In this document: in pieces, positions 17,403 through 27,925 of the stretch
Layout: each line of letters begins with the position of its first letter
Position numbering within the stretch: the stretch's first letter is position 1
Assembly (NCBI RefSeq): GCF_001705515.1
Contig: NZ_MDJS01000002.1
Location: 682,001-746,000, forward strand
Origin: Mucilaginibacter sp. PPCGB 2223
Lineage (GTDB): Bacteria > Bacteroidota > Bacteroidia > Sphingobacteriales > Sphingobacteriaceae
DNA length: 64,000 nt
Direction: 5' to 3'
Notes under the pieces: model-generated
The model's input: only the letters and a program-made list of their open reading frames with translations
Told to the model about the DNA's origin: nothing
Database searches by the model: none
Position numbers and translations under genes: made by a program

Positions 17403-20400
17403 TTAATATTTTAAAACAAAGTAACCGGTTATATGATTTTGTTCTCCGCCTGCTGTCCAGTCGATCAGGTAGAAATAAGTACCTGCCGGCAGATAATGGC
17501 CGCTGTTATCCTTGCCGCTAAACACCAGGTCTTTGTTGTTATATCCCGTTAATGCAAAAACCTTATCGCCATTGCGGTTAATGATCTTCACGTGGTTATC
17601 AGGGAAGTTCTGCAATCCTTCGATGTACAGGAAGTCGTTGATACCGTCGCCGTTCGGCGATACAGCCTGATCAACTTTCACCACCTGGCCCGACGGATCA
17701 ACCACCTGGACATATTGCGTAACATTAGGCGCTGCCTGGTAATTGGCGTTACCGGCTTGCGAGAATGTGATGATGACATTGCCCACATGCACCGGTACGA
17801 TGGTCGAACCTACAACCTTAACAATCGTTGGGTCTGATGATACCATCGTTACAGGCAGGCCCGACGAAGCAGTAGCGTTCGGCGAATAGGCCGCTGCACC
17901 CCTGGTTTGGTATGGAATAGTAGCAACGGTGATGGTTTGCGTACCCGGGCCAACCGTTAAGGTTTTAGAGATACTTGCCGTACCGGTGTAGTTACCCGAT
18001 GTTGGCGATATACTCGCGGTAATGGTAGCCGTGCCAATACCCACAATATGGATCTTTCCGTTAACAATGGTAGCTACCGCAGGGTTACTGCTGGTATACA
18101 CAATCGGGTCGCCGGTGCTGCGTGCCAGTGGGTCGAAGTCGGCTTCTCCGTAGCTGTGGTTGCTGGTAAAGTTATCCCATGTTAATGTTTGTACCGCAGG
18201 TACAATGGTCAGGGTGCCTTTGCCGTAAGTAAACGTATAAAGGGTTGATACGGCTCCGCTCGCTGTTAACTGGTAAGTGCCTACCGGTATATTGCCGAAG
18301 AACCCGTTTGGCGAGCGCCCGTTGATGCTTACTACAGGCTGCGCGCTGAATTTTGTACTATCATCAAGCGGAACGTTACCGGTAGCGCTCTTAAACCCAT
18401 CGTAAATCAGTGGGAATGAAATGAGCTGGGAGCCATAAGTGTAGGTTACATTTTTAGGCGTAATAGACATCGGTGCTTGTACCACAGTTAAGGCAATACT
18501 TGCGTTTGCAGCCGCTGCATTTGTATTATCAGCAGGCGACGATGCCGTGATCGTACTTGAGCCTGTGCCCACAATATGTATCAGCTGGCCGGTAGTAACC
18601 GTAACACCGTTGGTAACAGCAGTGGCCACTGTAGTAGTACCGCTGGCATATAAAACAGGGCTGGCTGCACCCAGTGATGATGATGCCGGGCTAAAGTCGG
18701 GGTCGCCATAGTATTTGTTTAGCGGCGTTTGCGCTATCACGATCGGGGTCACCGTCAGGGTTTGGCTTAATACCTGGGTTGGCACGCCGCCGCTGCCGGC
18801 CTGGGTAGCCGTAATGATAGCTGTATTGCCTAATGAGGCAGTTGGCGGTACATTAAAGTGCAATTTATTGTTCACTATGCTTACCAGGCCGGGGTTGTTG
18901 CTGGTATAGGTAATCGGTACGCTGGTAATCGTACTTGTAGCGCCCGGATCCAGGTCGGTTAAGCTGAATGCCTGGGTACGGGTAGCTGCAAAGGTAAGCG
19001 TTGCCGCAGGCGATACCGTTAACACCTGGGTTGTAGCTGCCGGAATAGTAGAGTTGCCTATAGCCACCTGGGTAGCAGTAATGGTAGTTATACCTGCCGA
19101 TACCATGTGGATGTTGCCATTAACGATAGTGGCCACTGCCGGGTTGCTGCTGGTATAGGTAATTGGTACCGAGCTCAAGGTGCTTGTAGCTCCCGGAGCC
19201 ACGTCAACTGTTCCATAAGTTACACTGCGGGTTGCCGCGAAAGTAATTAACGGCGCAATCACCTCTAAATTCTGGCTTACATCGGGCACAACAACATTAC
19301 CTAACGATGCCGTGATGGTGGTAATGCCCAAACCAACAAAATGAATATTGCCATTAACGATAGTGGCTACTGCAGGGTTACTGCTGGTGTATGTAATAGG
19401 CACTGCGGTATTGTTTGCAGTTACCAATTGATAGTTGCTGGTTGCCGCAGGAGCCAGATCGTTGGTGTTGAACCTTACCTGGTTCAGGTTGGGGTTCACC
19501 GGAGTTGTCGGGAATATCTGCTGGCCTAATGGCGGGAAGGTTATCGAAGCCGGAGTTATAGTGAGTGGCTGCGATACGTCGGCCGGGGTTGTACCTGGTA
19601 TGCCGTTAGGGCCACCACCTGCCGAAGCTGTAATGATGGTTGTATTCGGACTTGGGTATGTTACCACGCCATTGATGATAGATGGCGGTGTCGGGTGGAT
19701 ATTGCCGTTAACAATTGTAGCTACAGCGGGGTTGCTGCTGGTAAAAGTAAGCGTAGCGCCATTGCTTGCGGTAGCACTTGGCGTGTAATCGCCGGTGTTG
19801 CTGAACGGCTTGCTGCCCAGCGGCTGGAAGGTAATAGTTGGCGTCGACACCGACGTAATGGCAGGCAGCAATACCAGGCTCGAGCTAACCGGGATTGGCT
19901 GATAGTTGGCCGAAGTAGGCTGACTGGCTGTGATAGTACAGGTACCTACACCAACCAGGTGAAGTGTATTGCCGTTAATAATGGTTGCAACGGTAGGGTC
20001 GCTGGTTGAGTAAACTATCGACGGGCCGCTTAATGTACTTGTAGCGCCAAGGGTCACGTCGCCCGAGTTGACCAGTTTGGTTCCGAGGGCTGCAAAAGTG
20101 ATCGTAGCCGGGGTAACGGTTAGATTTTGAATGGAGCTTAACGGGGCCGGAGAACCCTGATACGAGCCCTGAGAGGCTGTGATATAACAGGTGCCGATAC
20201 CGGTATAATGTAAGTTATTACCGTTAACAATGGTCGCTACTGAAGGATCGCTGCTGGTATAAACTACCGGGGCAGCAGCATTGATCGAACCGGTTGTGGT
20301 TAAGGCAAGATCGGTCGATGTAAATACCTTGGTGCCTAAGGCAACCAAGGTTAATGTAGGCGTTGTTACCACAAATGATTGCGCCACATCGGCCGGAGCA

Positions 20401-23400
20401 ATATAACCCGCATTGATGGCATCGGTATTTTGTGATGCAGTGATCGTTGTGGTACCAATACCTGTAATATGGATTGCATTATTTACGATAGTGGCCACGT
20501 TAGGATCGCTGCTGGTATACGTGATCGGTATGGTAGTTAATGTGCTGGTAGCGCCCAGGCCGATATCATTAATTTGATATGGTTTGCTGGTTAACGCACC
20601 AAAAGTGATAACCGGGTTTGTTACGGTTAATGCCGAAGTTACATCAGCAGGGAGAGTAGCTGTACCCGTCGCGCCACCGCCTTGCGAGGCTTTAATAGTA
20701 GCAGTGCCAGGGGCCACAAAATGAATATTGCCGTTAACAATAGTTGCTACAGCAGTATTGCTGCTGGTATAAGTAATCGGCGTCGTCGAAACTGTACTTG
20801 TAGCGCCCGGAGCAAGGTCAATATCCGTTAACGCCTTGCTGCCCAACGATGCAAAAGTGATGGTTGGCGCTGTTACCGTTAACGATGAGGTAACATCGAC
20901 AGGTAAAATACCATTGCTTACCGTGCCGCCGCCCTGAGATGCTGTAATAGTGGTTGTACCGGTACCTACGTAATGGATATTGCCGTTAACGATAGTCGCA
21001 ACTGCAGTATTGCTGCTGGTATAAGTAATCGGCGCAAGGGTATAAGTACTTGTTGCACCGGGGGCAAGGTCGGTGCTGTTTAACGCTTTCGAACCAAGGG
21101 CTGCAAAGGTAATGGCCGGTGTTCCGGTAATGGTTAATACCTGTGTCGCATCGGCAGGTACAGTGCTTGTACCGGTTGCGCCACCACCCTGGCTGGCGGT
21201 AATCGTGCTCGTGCCTGCGTTGATGATATGGATCTGCCCGTTAACAATAGTTGCTACCGCTGTATTGCTGCTGGTATAGGTGATCGGGATACCGGCAACA
21301 GTACTGCTTGCGCCGGGGGTGATATCATTATTATTATAGGTTACAGTACCCAATGCAGGGAAGGTAATTGCCGGGGCCACTACTGTTAATACCTGTGATG
21401 CCGATGTGGCGCCGCTTTGTGTCTGCGATGCCGTAATGGTTGTGGTATTGTTCGGCGATGCAGGTACCGGGGTTGTTAAGTGAATCATGCTGGCGCTGCC
21501 GGTAACGGTAGCGCTAAATCCTGATCCGTTGCCAACAGTAGTTAAAGCCGCTCCTGTTAAGGTAATTACAGCGCCGTTTACCGGCAGCGCACTTAACGCC
21601 TTAATGGCAATAACACTACCGCCCGAAACAACAACAGTTGCAGTTGTTGTACTGATGTTGCCGTTAATGGTGAGCGGTACCGCAGTATAGGTACCATTGG
21701 TATAGCCCGAACCGCCTGTTACCGGTACATTAAACGTAGGATAGGTTACGATAGTTGCTACTGCAGGGTTGCTGCTGGTATACGTAAACGGAATACCCGG
21801 AACAGGGCTGCTTGCACCCGGACTAAAGTCGATATCCGTGTATTGTTTTGTACCATACACCGGTAAAGTTATCGCAGCTTGTATTACTGTGAACGGTTGC
21901 GAAACGTCGGCAGGCAAAGTTGTAGTACCCGTGGCGCCGCCGCCTTGTGATGCTTTAATAGTTGTGGTACCGGGTGCAACAACGTGGATTTGACCATTAA
22001 CGATGGTTGCAACGGCTGTGTTGCTGCTGGTATAGGTTATTGCTGCAGTAACAGTGCTTGTAGCGCCTGGCGCAATATCAACCGTGTTTGTCGATATCGC
22101 ATTTGCCAATGGCGGGAAGTAGATTAGCGGAGCGCTTACTACCAATGGCTGGCTCACATCGGCAGGTAAAGTAGCAGTACCCGTAACACCGCCGCCTTGT
22201 GATGCGGTAATGGTTGTTGTACCTGTACCAACAAAATGAATGAAGCCGTTAACAATGGTTGCTACTGCAGTATTGCTGCTGGTATAGGTGATAGGCACTG
22301 TAGTGAGCGAGCTTGCCGCGCCCGGGTTCAGGTCGGAAGCTGTCATCGTCTGTGTACCGAAAGCCGGCATGACGATGGTATTCTGGGCCACTGTCAATAC
22401 CTGTGAAACATCCGGAGGAAGCGTTGCGGTACCCGTGGCGCCGCCACCTTGCGATGCGGTGATAGTTGTAGTGTTGTTGGTTGATGGCGATCCAATTAAG
22501 TGGATAACGCCGCCGGCGCTTGCTACCGTAACAGTAAAGCCGGTACCGGCGCCACCAATTTGCGATGCCGCGCAGGTTAACTGATCATTCACTTTATAAC
22601 CGCTGCCGCCCGATAAAATAGTTACACCGGTAACTGATCCGCCGACTACCAGGATCTGTGCGGTTGCGCCGGTACCTGTACCGGTTACGCCATTGGCATA
22701 GATCAGGGGTACAGGCGAATAAGTTCCGATAATGTAATTGCCGCCGCCGACAGGGTTATTAAGCCCGGTTATGCTGTTTGGCAGGATGGTAGCCACAGCA
22801 GTATTGCTGCTGGTATAAGTGATCGGTACAGTTGGTAAGCTTGTCGTCGCAGCCGGGTTGATGTCGGTAGCGTTTAAAGTAACCTTTCCTAAGGCTGCCA
22901 TGTTCAATGTTGGCGGAGTTACGGTTAAAGCTTGTGTAACGTCGGCCGGCAGGTTACTGGTACCTGTAGCGCCGCCACCCTGCGATGCCGTGATGGTCGT
23001 AGTACCTGGTGTTACAAAATGCACAGTACTTCCAACTCCGGATACGGTAATGCTGAACGGCGAATTGGTTGTTGTACCACCCAGGCTGGTTACCGGGCAC
23101 GATAAAACATCGCCTGCGGTATAGCCAGAGCCGGCCGAAGTAATGGTATAGCCGATAACGCCATTGGTGGTCGAAACTACGGTGCCGCCAACCACTATCT
23201 GCGATAAGGTTGCAACGGTAATGGTTGCTGTAGCGCCCGTGCCGGTGCCGCCGGTAAGGGCCACGTTGGGATAAATGCCATTTACATAGCCTGCTCCCCT
23301 TACAAGGGTGTTGGTTGATGTGATCGCATTATTGGTAATGGTAGCCACTGCGGTATTGCTGCTGCTGTAAGTAATAGGTACGGTGGTAATTGTACTTGTA

Positions 23401-26400
23401 GCGCCGGGGTTAACATCGGTACTTGAGAAAGTACGTGTGCCAACTGCCGGGAAAGTAATTGTAGGAGGGGTTACAGTTAAATTCTGTGATACACTTGCCG
23501 GTAAGCTGATGTTGCCGGTGGCAGCTCCGGCAGGGCCGGTTTGCGATGCTGTGATCGTGGTTGTACCGGTGCCTACAAAGTGGATATAATCGTTAACGAT
23601 GGTAGCTACCGCGGGGTTGCTGCTGGTATAAGTTATCGGAAAACCGGTACTTACCGCTCCAACCACCACCTGGAAACCGCTGCCTGTGCCACCAATGCTT
23701 GCCGCAGGGCAGGTCAAAATATCGCCAACGGCATAGTTAATACCTGTTGATACAGGCACTACTGATGTTACAACACCGCCGATAACGGTAATAGTTGCAG
23801 TAGCCCCTGTGCCCGAACCACCGGTTAAGGGTATGGCATAATAAGTGCCGTTAGTATAGCCCGAACCTGCCGAAGGTGCATTAAATGTCGAGATACTGCT
23901 GGTTGTAAAGTTTGAGCCCGTAGCGCCGGGGTTTAAGTCGGCACTAGTAAACTGTTTGGTGCCCAGCGGCGGGAAGTTGATAACCGGTTGCGTAACAGTT
24001 AAAGTTTGTGATACATCAGGTGGGATAGCTGCTGTATTAAGCACATTTATTGCGAAGCCGGAGCCGCCTCCAATGCTTGCTGATACAGCGCTTAAAGTAT
24101 TGCCGAAGGCATAACCGCTGCCGCCATTGGTAATATATACAGTAGTAACACTGCCGTTGGCAACCACAATGTTTGCGATGGCCCCTGTACCTGTACCGCC
24201 GGTAAGTGCTACATTAGTGTAGGTGCCATTAACGTATCCCGAGCCACCCGCCAAAGCGTAAGTACTCAGAATATTGCCATAAGTTATACCTGTTGTACCC
24301 CCACCCTGGCTGGCTGTGATAACCGTAGTATTGTTAGGGGCCGCTGGTACCGCATTGTTAAAGTGAATATTGCTGGTATAACCTGTAACGGTATAGGTAA
24401 AGCCGGAGCCTGCTCCGCCAATTGATGAAGAAGCACAGGTCAAAACATCACCAATGGCGTAGGTAGCGCCGTTTGCGGTAATAGTTACAGCAGTTACCGC
24501 GCCGCCCGAAGTGGTAATGGTCGCAGTAGCGCCGCTGCCCGTTCCACCCAGGACCGGAACTTTGTAATAAGTGCCGGCCACGTAAGACGAACCGCCGGTA
24601 GTGATACTCCCGGTAATAATATTGTTGATGGTTGCTACAGCCGGGTTACTGCTGGTATAAGTAATAATTTTATTGGTGACTGTGCTTGAGCCGCCCACAG
24701 CTATATCCTGTGCCGAATAAGGCTTGGTGCCTAATGTTGGCAGGGTAAGCGTAGGCGGGGTAACAACAAGGGTATTTGTTACATCCGGCGGAAGCGTAGC
24801 GTTTCCCAAAACGCCGCCTCCCTGGCTGGCGGTAATAACAGTTGAGTTATTGGGGGCCGCAAGTGCCGATATATAACGGATATTATTGGTTAGCGACAAT
24901 ACAATAACGCTGAAGCCCGAGCCTGAACCGCCTATGCTTGATGCCGCGCACGACAAAACATCGTTAGCCTGATAGCCCGAACCATTGGTTGTTGGCGTAA
25001 CTGTTGAAACTATACCGTTGGTTACGACAATGGTCGCCAGTTCGCCGCTGCCACTGCCGCCTGTTAAAGGCACGTTTAAATAGGTCCCGTTAACATAGCC
25101 GCTACCGCCGTTAGGTGCACCCAAAGTAAGCGTATTGGTAATAATGGCTACCGAAGGATTGCTGCTGGTATAAGATATAGCGGGCGCGTTTGTAGCCGTA
25201 CTTGTAGCTGCCAGCGCAAGTTCGGTATTGGTAAATACTTTACTGCCCAAAGCAGCGAAGGTGATAGCCGGCGATGTTGGGGCTGCTGCAGCACTCACCG
25301 TTAATACCGAAGTTTGATCGGTAGGCGCCGGGTAACCAGCAGCCGTAGCTGCTGCTGCCTGCGAAGCGGTGATGGTTGATGTACCAATACCCACATAATG
25401 AATGTTACCATTAACTATAGTTGCTACAGCAGGGTTACTGCTGGTCAGCGTAATCGGTATATTAACTAAGGTCGAGGTGACAGTTGGCGTAAAATCAACC
25501 GGGGTGAAAGTTTTCGTACCTAAAGCGGTGAACGAAATAGTAGGCGCTGTTACGGTTAAAGCGCTGGTCGCATTAACCGGGAGATTCGGATCGGTACCTC
25601 CGCCCTGCGATGCGGTGATAGTAGCGCTACCCAGGCCAACGTAGTGTACGTTGCCGTTCACTATAGTAGCCACAGCGGTATTGCTGCTGGTGTAAGTGAT
25701 TGGAATGTTGGATAAACTGTTGCTCGATGCCCCCAATGGCAGATCGATATTGCTGAACGCCTTGCTGCCTAAAGCCGCGAAGGTAATAGTAGGTGTAGCC
25801 GGTGGGGTAGTGGTGGCCGCCGTAACAACTAAAGTGGTGTTAGTTGCCGTTACAGTTGCCGTACCGCCGGTACCTACCGGGTAAGTTATGGTTGCTGTTA
25901 TAGAGTTATTTGGAGATGCCGAGGCATTTAGCAGGTGCACTTTATTGTTAACAATAGAGAATGCCGTAGCTCCTGAACTGGCCGGCGCGCTGCTATTGCT
26001 GTATACAATGGTCGTATAATAAGGATTGGTACCGCTTAGTGTAGCTCCGGGATCAAAATCGGGCGAGCCTACTGCTTTGCTGCCTTGCGATGCCGTAAAA
26101 GTTGGCGCCGGTGGGGCAGTTATGGTATATACTGCAGATACCGCGGCAGCATTAGGGAAATTGCCGTTACCGGCCTGGTTGGCCGTAATGGTTACCGTAC
26201 CGGTTGCTACCAGGTGTATACGGTTGTTGATAATAGTTGCAACCGCAGGGTTATTGCTTGTATAAGTGATTGGATAGTTTGGGAAACTTGCAGCGGCATA
26301 AGTACTTACAGCCGGAGGTGTGATATCTGCCGATTGCAAGGCTACACTTGCTGCCGGAAATGCACTGATCACTGCCTGTGCACCCGCGTTAACTGTCAGG

Positions 26401-26750
26401 GTTTGCGTTTTTACCGGTGCAGCGCTGTAATTAACACCGTCGCCGGGCTGCGAGGCTGTGATAACCGCTGTACCCACCCCAACAAGGTGTATCTTGTTGT
26501 TTACGATAGTAGCGACTGCAGTATTGCTGCTGCTAAAATTTACCGTTAAACCGGATGTTGCTGTTGCTGTTATGGCAAAATCGGCAGCACCAAAAGTTTG
26601 GGTAGTTGTGAACGCATTAAAGGTAATGGTTTGTGCGGCAGGTGGCGCTAAAACCACCCTCGCCACCGGTTTGCTAATGTTAGCCTTTACCGATTGATGC
26701 TGCGATAAACCTATTACAATCAGGAAAATGAATAAGTAAATTTTTTTCAT
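17403..26750 (-). CDS. Giant repetitive Ig-like surface protein with type IX (gliding-type) C-terminal sorting domain
   Basis: 3115 residues. A signal peptide (KKIYLFIFLIVIGLSQHQSVKA) leads into about 26 copies of an 85-95-residue Ig-like (BIG2-type) repeat with the core TYTSSNTAVATIVNGNIH followed by GTTTITASQGGG. Seven copies of a second Gly-rich module (GGSGYxNGTY...GTGATATI...GGSGYxxGDxL) lie within or between Ig repeats, all encoded between about 21480 and 25140. An MBG-like domain (ITPKNVTYTYG, about 2760-2850) and two more Ig repeats follow. The end (about 3023-3115, VSPNGDGINDFLYIEG...GTYFYLIDW) is a gliding motility-associated C-terminal domain, the type B sorting signal. Expected role: a secreted, surface-held adhesin exported by the type IX system with the PorP/SprF partner downstream. 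Substrate or binding target is unknown. Base-level repetition makes assembly error possible. Confidence 0.9.
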   Translation of the reverse strand: MKKIYLFIFLIVIGLSQHQSVKANISKPVARVVLAPPAAQTITFNAFTTTQTFGAADFAITATATSGLTVNFSSSNTAVATIVNNKIHLVGVGTAVITASQPGDGVNYSAAPVKTQTLTVNAGAQAVISAFPAASVALQSADITPPAVSTYAAASFPNYPITYTSNNPAVATIINNRIHLVATGTVTITANQAGNGNFPNAAAVSAVYTITAPPAPTFTASQGSKAVGSPDFDPGATLSGTNPYYTTIVYSNSSAPASSGATAFSIVNNKVHLLNASASPNNSITATITYPVGTGGTATVTATNTTLVVTAATTTPPATPTITFAALGSKAFSNIDLPLGASSNSLSNIPITYTSSNTAVATIVNGNVHYVGLGSATITASQGGGTDPNLPVNATSALTVTAPTISFTALGTKTFTPVDFTPTVTSTLVNIPITLTSSNPAVATIVNGNIHYVGIGTSTITASQAAAATAAGYPAPTDQTSVLTVSAAAAPTSPAITFAALGSKVFTNTELALAATSTATNAPAISYTSSNPSVAIITNTLTLGAPNGGSGYVNGTYLNVPLTGGSGSGELATIVVTNGIVSTVTPTTNGSGYQANDVLSCAASSIGGSGSGFSVIVLSLTNNIRYISALAAPNNSTVITASQGGGVLGNATLPPDVTNTLVVTPPTLTLPTLGTKPYSAQDIAVGGSSTVTNKIITYTSSNPAVATINNIITGSITTGGSSYVAGTYYKVPVLGGTGSGATATITTSGGAVTAVTITANGATYAIGDVLTCASSSIGGAGSGFTYTVTGYTSNIHFNNAVPAAPNNTTVITASQGGGTTGITYGNILSTYALAGGSGYVNGTYTNVALTGGTGTGAIANIVVANGSVTTVYITNGGSGYAFGNTLSAVSASIGGGSGFAINVLNTAAIPPDVSQTLTVTQPVINFPPLGTKQFTSADLNPGATGSNFTTSSISTFNAPSAGSGYTNGTYYAIPLTGGSGTGATATITVIGGVVTSVVPVSTGINYAVGDILTCPAASIGGTGSGFQVVVGAVSTGFPITYTSSNPAVATIVNDYIHFVGTGTTTITASQTGPAGAATGNISLPASVSQNLTVTPPTITFPAVGTRTFSSTDVNPGATSTITTVPITYSSSNTAVATITNNAITSTNTLVRGAGYVNGIYPNVALTGGTGTGATATITVATLSQIVVGGTVVSTTNGVIGYTITSAGSGYTAGDVLSCPVTSLGGTTTNSPFSITVSGVGSTVHFVTPGTTTITASQGGGATGTSNLPADVTQALTVTPPTLNMAALGKVTLNATDINPAATTSLPTVPITYTSSNTAVATILPNSITGLNNPVGGGNYIIGTYSPVPLIYANGVTGTGTGATAQILVVGGSVTGVTILSGGSGYKVNDQLTCAASQIGGAGTGFTVTVASAGGVIHLIGSPSTNNTTTITASQGGGATGTATLPPDVSQVLTVAQNTIVMPAFGTQTMTASDLNPGAASSLTTVPITYTSSNTAVATIVNGFIHFVGTGTTTITASQGGGVTGTATLPADVSQPLVVSAPLIYFPPLANAISTNTVDIAPGATSTVTAAITYTSSNTAVATIVNGQIHVVAPGTTTIKASQGGGATGTTTLPADVSQPFTVIQAAITLPVYGTKQYTDIDFSPGASSPVPGIPFTYTSSNPAVATIVTYPTFNVPVTGGSGYTNGTYTAVPLTINGNISTTTATVVVSGGSVIAIKALSALPVNGAVITLTGAALTTVGNGSGFSATVTGSASMIHLTTPVPASPNNTTTITASQTQSGATSASQVLTVVAPAITFPALGTVTYNNNDITPGASSTVAGIPITYTSSNTAVATIVNGQIHIINAGTSTITASQGGGATGTSTVPADATQVLTITGTPAITFAALGSKALNSTDLAPGATSTYTLAPITYTSSNTAVATIVNGNIHYVGTGTTTITASQGGGTVSNGILPVDVTSSLTVTAPTITFASLGSKALTDIDLAPGATSTVSTTPITYTSSNTAVATIVNGNIHFVAPGTATIKASQGGGATGTATLPADVTSALTVTNPVITFGALTSKPYQINDIGLGATSTLTTIPITYTSSDPNVATIVNNAIHITGIGTTTITASQNTDAINAGYIAPADVAQSFVVTTPTLTLVALGTKVFTSTDLALTTTGSINAAAPVVYTSSDPSVATIVNGNNLHYTGIGTCYITASQGSYQGSPAPLSSIQNLTVTPATITFAALGTKLVNSGDVTLGATSTLSGPSIVYSTSDPTVATIINGNTLHLVGVGTCTITASQPTSANYQPIPVSSSLVLLPAITSVSTPTITFQPLGSKPFSNTGDYTPSATASNGATLTFTSSNPAVATIVNGNIHPTPPSIINGVVTYPSPNTTIITASAGGGPNGIPGTTPADVSQPLTITPASITFPPLGQQIFPTTPVNPNLNQVRFNTNDLAPAATSNYQLVTANNTAVPITYTSSNPAVATIVNGNIHFVGLGITTITASLGNVVVPDVSQNLEVIAPLITFAATRSVTYGTVDVAPGATSTLSSVPITYTSSNPAVATIVNGNIHMVSAGITTITATQVAIGNSTIPAATTQVLTVSPAATLTFAATRTQAFSLTDLDPGATSTITSVPITYTSNNPGLVSIVNNKLHFNVPPTASLGNTAIITATQAGSGGVPTQVLSQTLTVTPIVIAQTPLNKYYGDPDFSPASSSLGAASPVLYASGTTTVATAVTNGVTVTTGQLIHIVGTGSSTITASSPADNTNAAAANASIALTVVQAPMSITPKNVTYTYGSQLISFPLIYDGFKSATGNVPLDDSTKFSAQPVVSINGRSPNGFFGNIPVGTYQLTASGAVSTLYTFTYGKGTLTIVPAVQTLTWDNFTSNHSYGEADFDPLARSTGDPIVYTSSNPAVATIVNGKIHIVGIGTATITASISPTSGNYTGTASISKTLTVGPGTQTITVATIPYQTRGAAAYSPNATASSGLPVTMVSSDPTIVKVVGSTIVPVHVGNVIITFSQAGNANYQAAPNVTQYVQVVDPSGQVVKVDQAVSPNGDGINDFLYIEGLQNFPDNHVKIINRNGDKVFALTGYNNKDLVFSGKDNSGHYLPAGTYFYLIDWTAGGEQNHITGYFVLKY
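21480..25140 (-). repeat. Seven inserted Gly-rich modules within the Ig-repeat array
   Basis: Approximate spans of the modules are 25140-24895, 24625-24370, 24275-24025, 23890-23630, 23320-23020, 22765-22495 and 21745-21480. Each encodes GSGYxNGTY, then GTGSGATATI, then a GSGYxxGDxLxC segment and a GSGF ending. Most start exactly after VATI(V/I)N of an Ig repeat and end just before the I-H-(F/L) strand that normally follows directly. They therefore interrupt a domain at a fixed loop rather than lie between domains. Confidence 0.75.
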
Positions 26751-27277
26751 ACGGGTTTATTTAGTTTAATTTGGCAATAAAGCTTTTGGTTAGTTGCTTT
26801 TATGTGTATACAGTTAGTTTGCATGTTATAAATAGTCCACACGTATCGGTAATAAATTCTTGCTGGTTAAAGAATAAATTAAGGCTACACTGTGCTCGAT
26901 GGTTATGTGTCTGTTGTTACAGAGGTTAATAATTGTAGCTACGAACGTAATGTATTATATTTAAAAGGCCATCCTGTAGTGTCATGCTTACAGTTAATTT
27001 GAAGGGTTGAAAAGCAGACGGAAAAATGCCCTGAGGATGAGAAATTTATATATCGTTTAATAATCAATGCCGGTTTTTATAAATTTTGATACGACAGCAT
27101 AGTAAAAATTGCTTTTCTGTTATTTCTTCGTAGTAAATTAAAAATGTGTGTTTGACGTTTAATGCGCCTGCTGCTAAACGGTCAGCAATCACAAATGAAG
27201 CACACACCCGTTCATTTATCGTGTCAGTATGATAAGTCAGCTCAATAAAACCAACGATTTTTGAGATATTTGCCGCC
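26751..27277. other. Gene-free divergent region upstream of the giant gene
   Basis: 527 bp of AT-rich sequence carrying the upstream signals of the minus-strand giant gene and the plus-strand GreA/B-like gene. I find no exact TAnnTTTG box on either strand at a useful distance and no strong hairpin. A minus-strand frame at 27064-27480 is judged spurious. Confidence 0.5.
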
Positions 27278-27733
27278 GTGGATAATTTAAAACAAGCCCT
27301 GTATGCCTTATGTTGGCAATATGTTGAAAGCCGTATTGCAACAGCTGCTGAGGCTATAAGATCGGCGCAGCAGGCTGCCGGCGAAGAAACCAAAAGCAGC
27401 GCCGGCGATAAATACGAGACCGGCCGCGAAATGATGCAACAGGAAACTAACCGCAATATGACCCAGTTGGCAGAAGCCAATAAACTAAAAATAGCTCTGA
27501 ATCAGATACCGGTTGATGCACCACCGGCTGGAATTGTGCAGCCCGGGAGTTTGGTGATTACCGATAGCGGCAACTTTTATATTGCCATAAGTGCAGGCAC
27601 TTTAACCTGCCATGGGGAAACCTGTTTTGCCGTATCTATTACCTCGCCAATCGGCATGCAACTCAAAGGGAAAAAGGCCAGTGAGCATTTTAGTTTAAAC
27701 AACAAGCAATATCGCATTCTGTCTATTCTGTAA
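27278..27733 (+). CDS. GreA/GreB C-terminal-like small protein
   Basis: 151 residues with a GTG start (GTG GAT AAT). The N-terminal third is helical and charged, with the conserved-looking ETKSSAGDKYETGREMMQ. The C-terminal part (about 80-151, GSLVITDSGNFYIAIS...SPIGMQLKGKKASEHF) resembles the FKBP-like C-terminal domain of GreA/GreB elongation factors. Homologues in Bacteroidota are often labelled 3-oxoacyl-ACP synthase, but nothing here resembles a condensing enzyme: there is no active-site cysteine motif and the length is far too short. A role at RNA polymerase is plausible but unproven. It stands alone, followed by an AT-rich gap. Confidence 0.75.
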   Translation: MDNLKQALYALCWQYVESRIATAAEAIRSAQQAAGEETKSSAGDKYETGREMMQQETNRNMTQLAEANKLKIALNQIPVDAPPAGIVQPGSLVITDSGNFYIAISAGTLTCHGETCFAVSITSPIGMQLKGKKASEHFSLNNKQYRILSIL

Positions 27734-27889
27734 AACCTTCGTAATGTCTTAAAAATATACCGATGAGTATATTTTTATTATAAACTCCGAAATTTAAACG
27801 GCAAAACGTTTAGGTATTTTTACAAAAAATCATTAAAAAATTAATTTTGTTAAAAATTTAGTAAAAATTAAAATTAATTGTTGAAAGTA

Positions 27890-27919
27890 TTGCAATTAAA
27901 AATACTGTTCGTACATTTG
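27890..27919 (+). promoter_or_regulatory. Bacteroidota-type promoter (TTG-N19-TACATTTG)
   Basis: A -33 TTG at 27890-27892 and a -7 TACATTTG at 27912-27919 are separated by 19 bases, matching the Bacteroidota primary sigma consensus in both boxes and spacing. The predicted start is near 27925. The next protein gene is about 270 bp away beyond a terminator, so the likely product is a short RNA. Confidence 0.65.
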
Positions 27920-27925
27920 TAATGT

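Noticed and set aside
18715..26697. Many plus-strand frames antisense to the giant gene
   Set aside because: They mirror the repeat structure of the opposite strand, have no signal peptides or domains, and recur with the repeat period.
17403..26750. Tandem DNA repeats resembling an array such as CRISPR
   Set aside because: Spacing and similarity follow a single open protein frame of Ig-like repeats; there are no short identical repeats with unique spacers and no cas genes.
27064..27480. 138-residue minus-strand reading frame
   Set aside because: It overlaps the GreA/B-like gene out of frame, lacks any domain pattern and has no convincing start context; the plus-strand gene has recognisable conservation.
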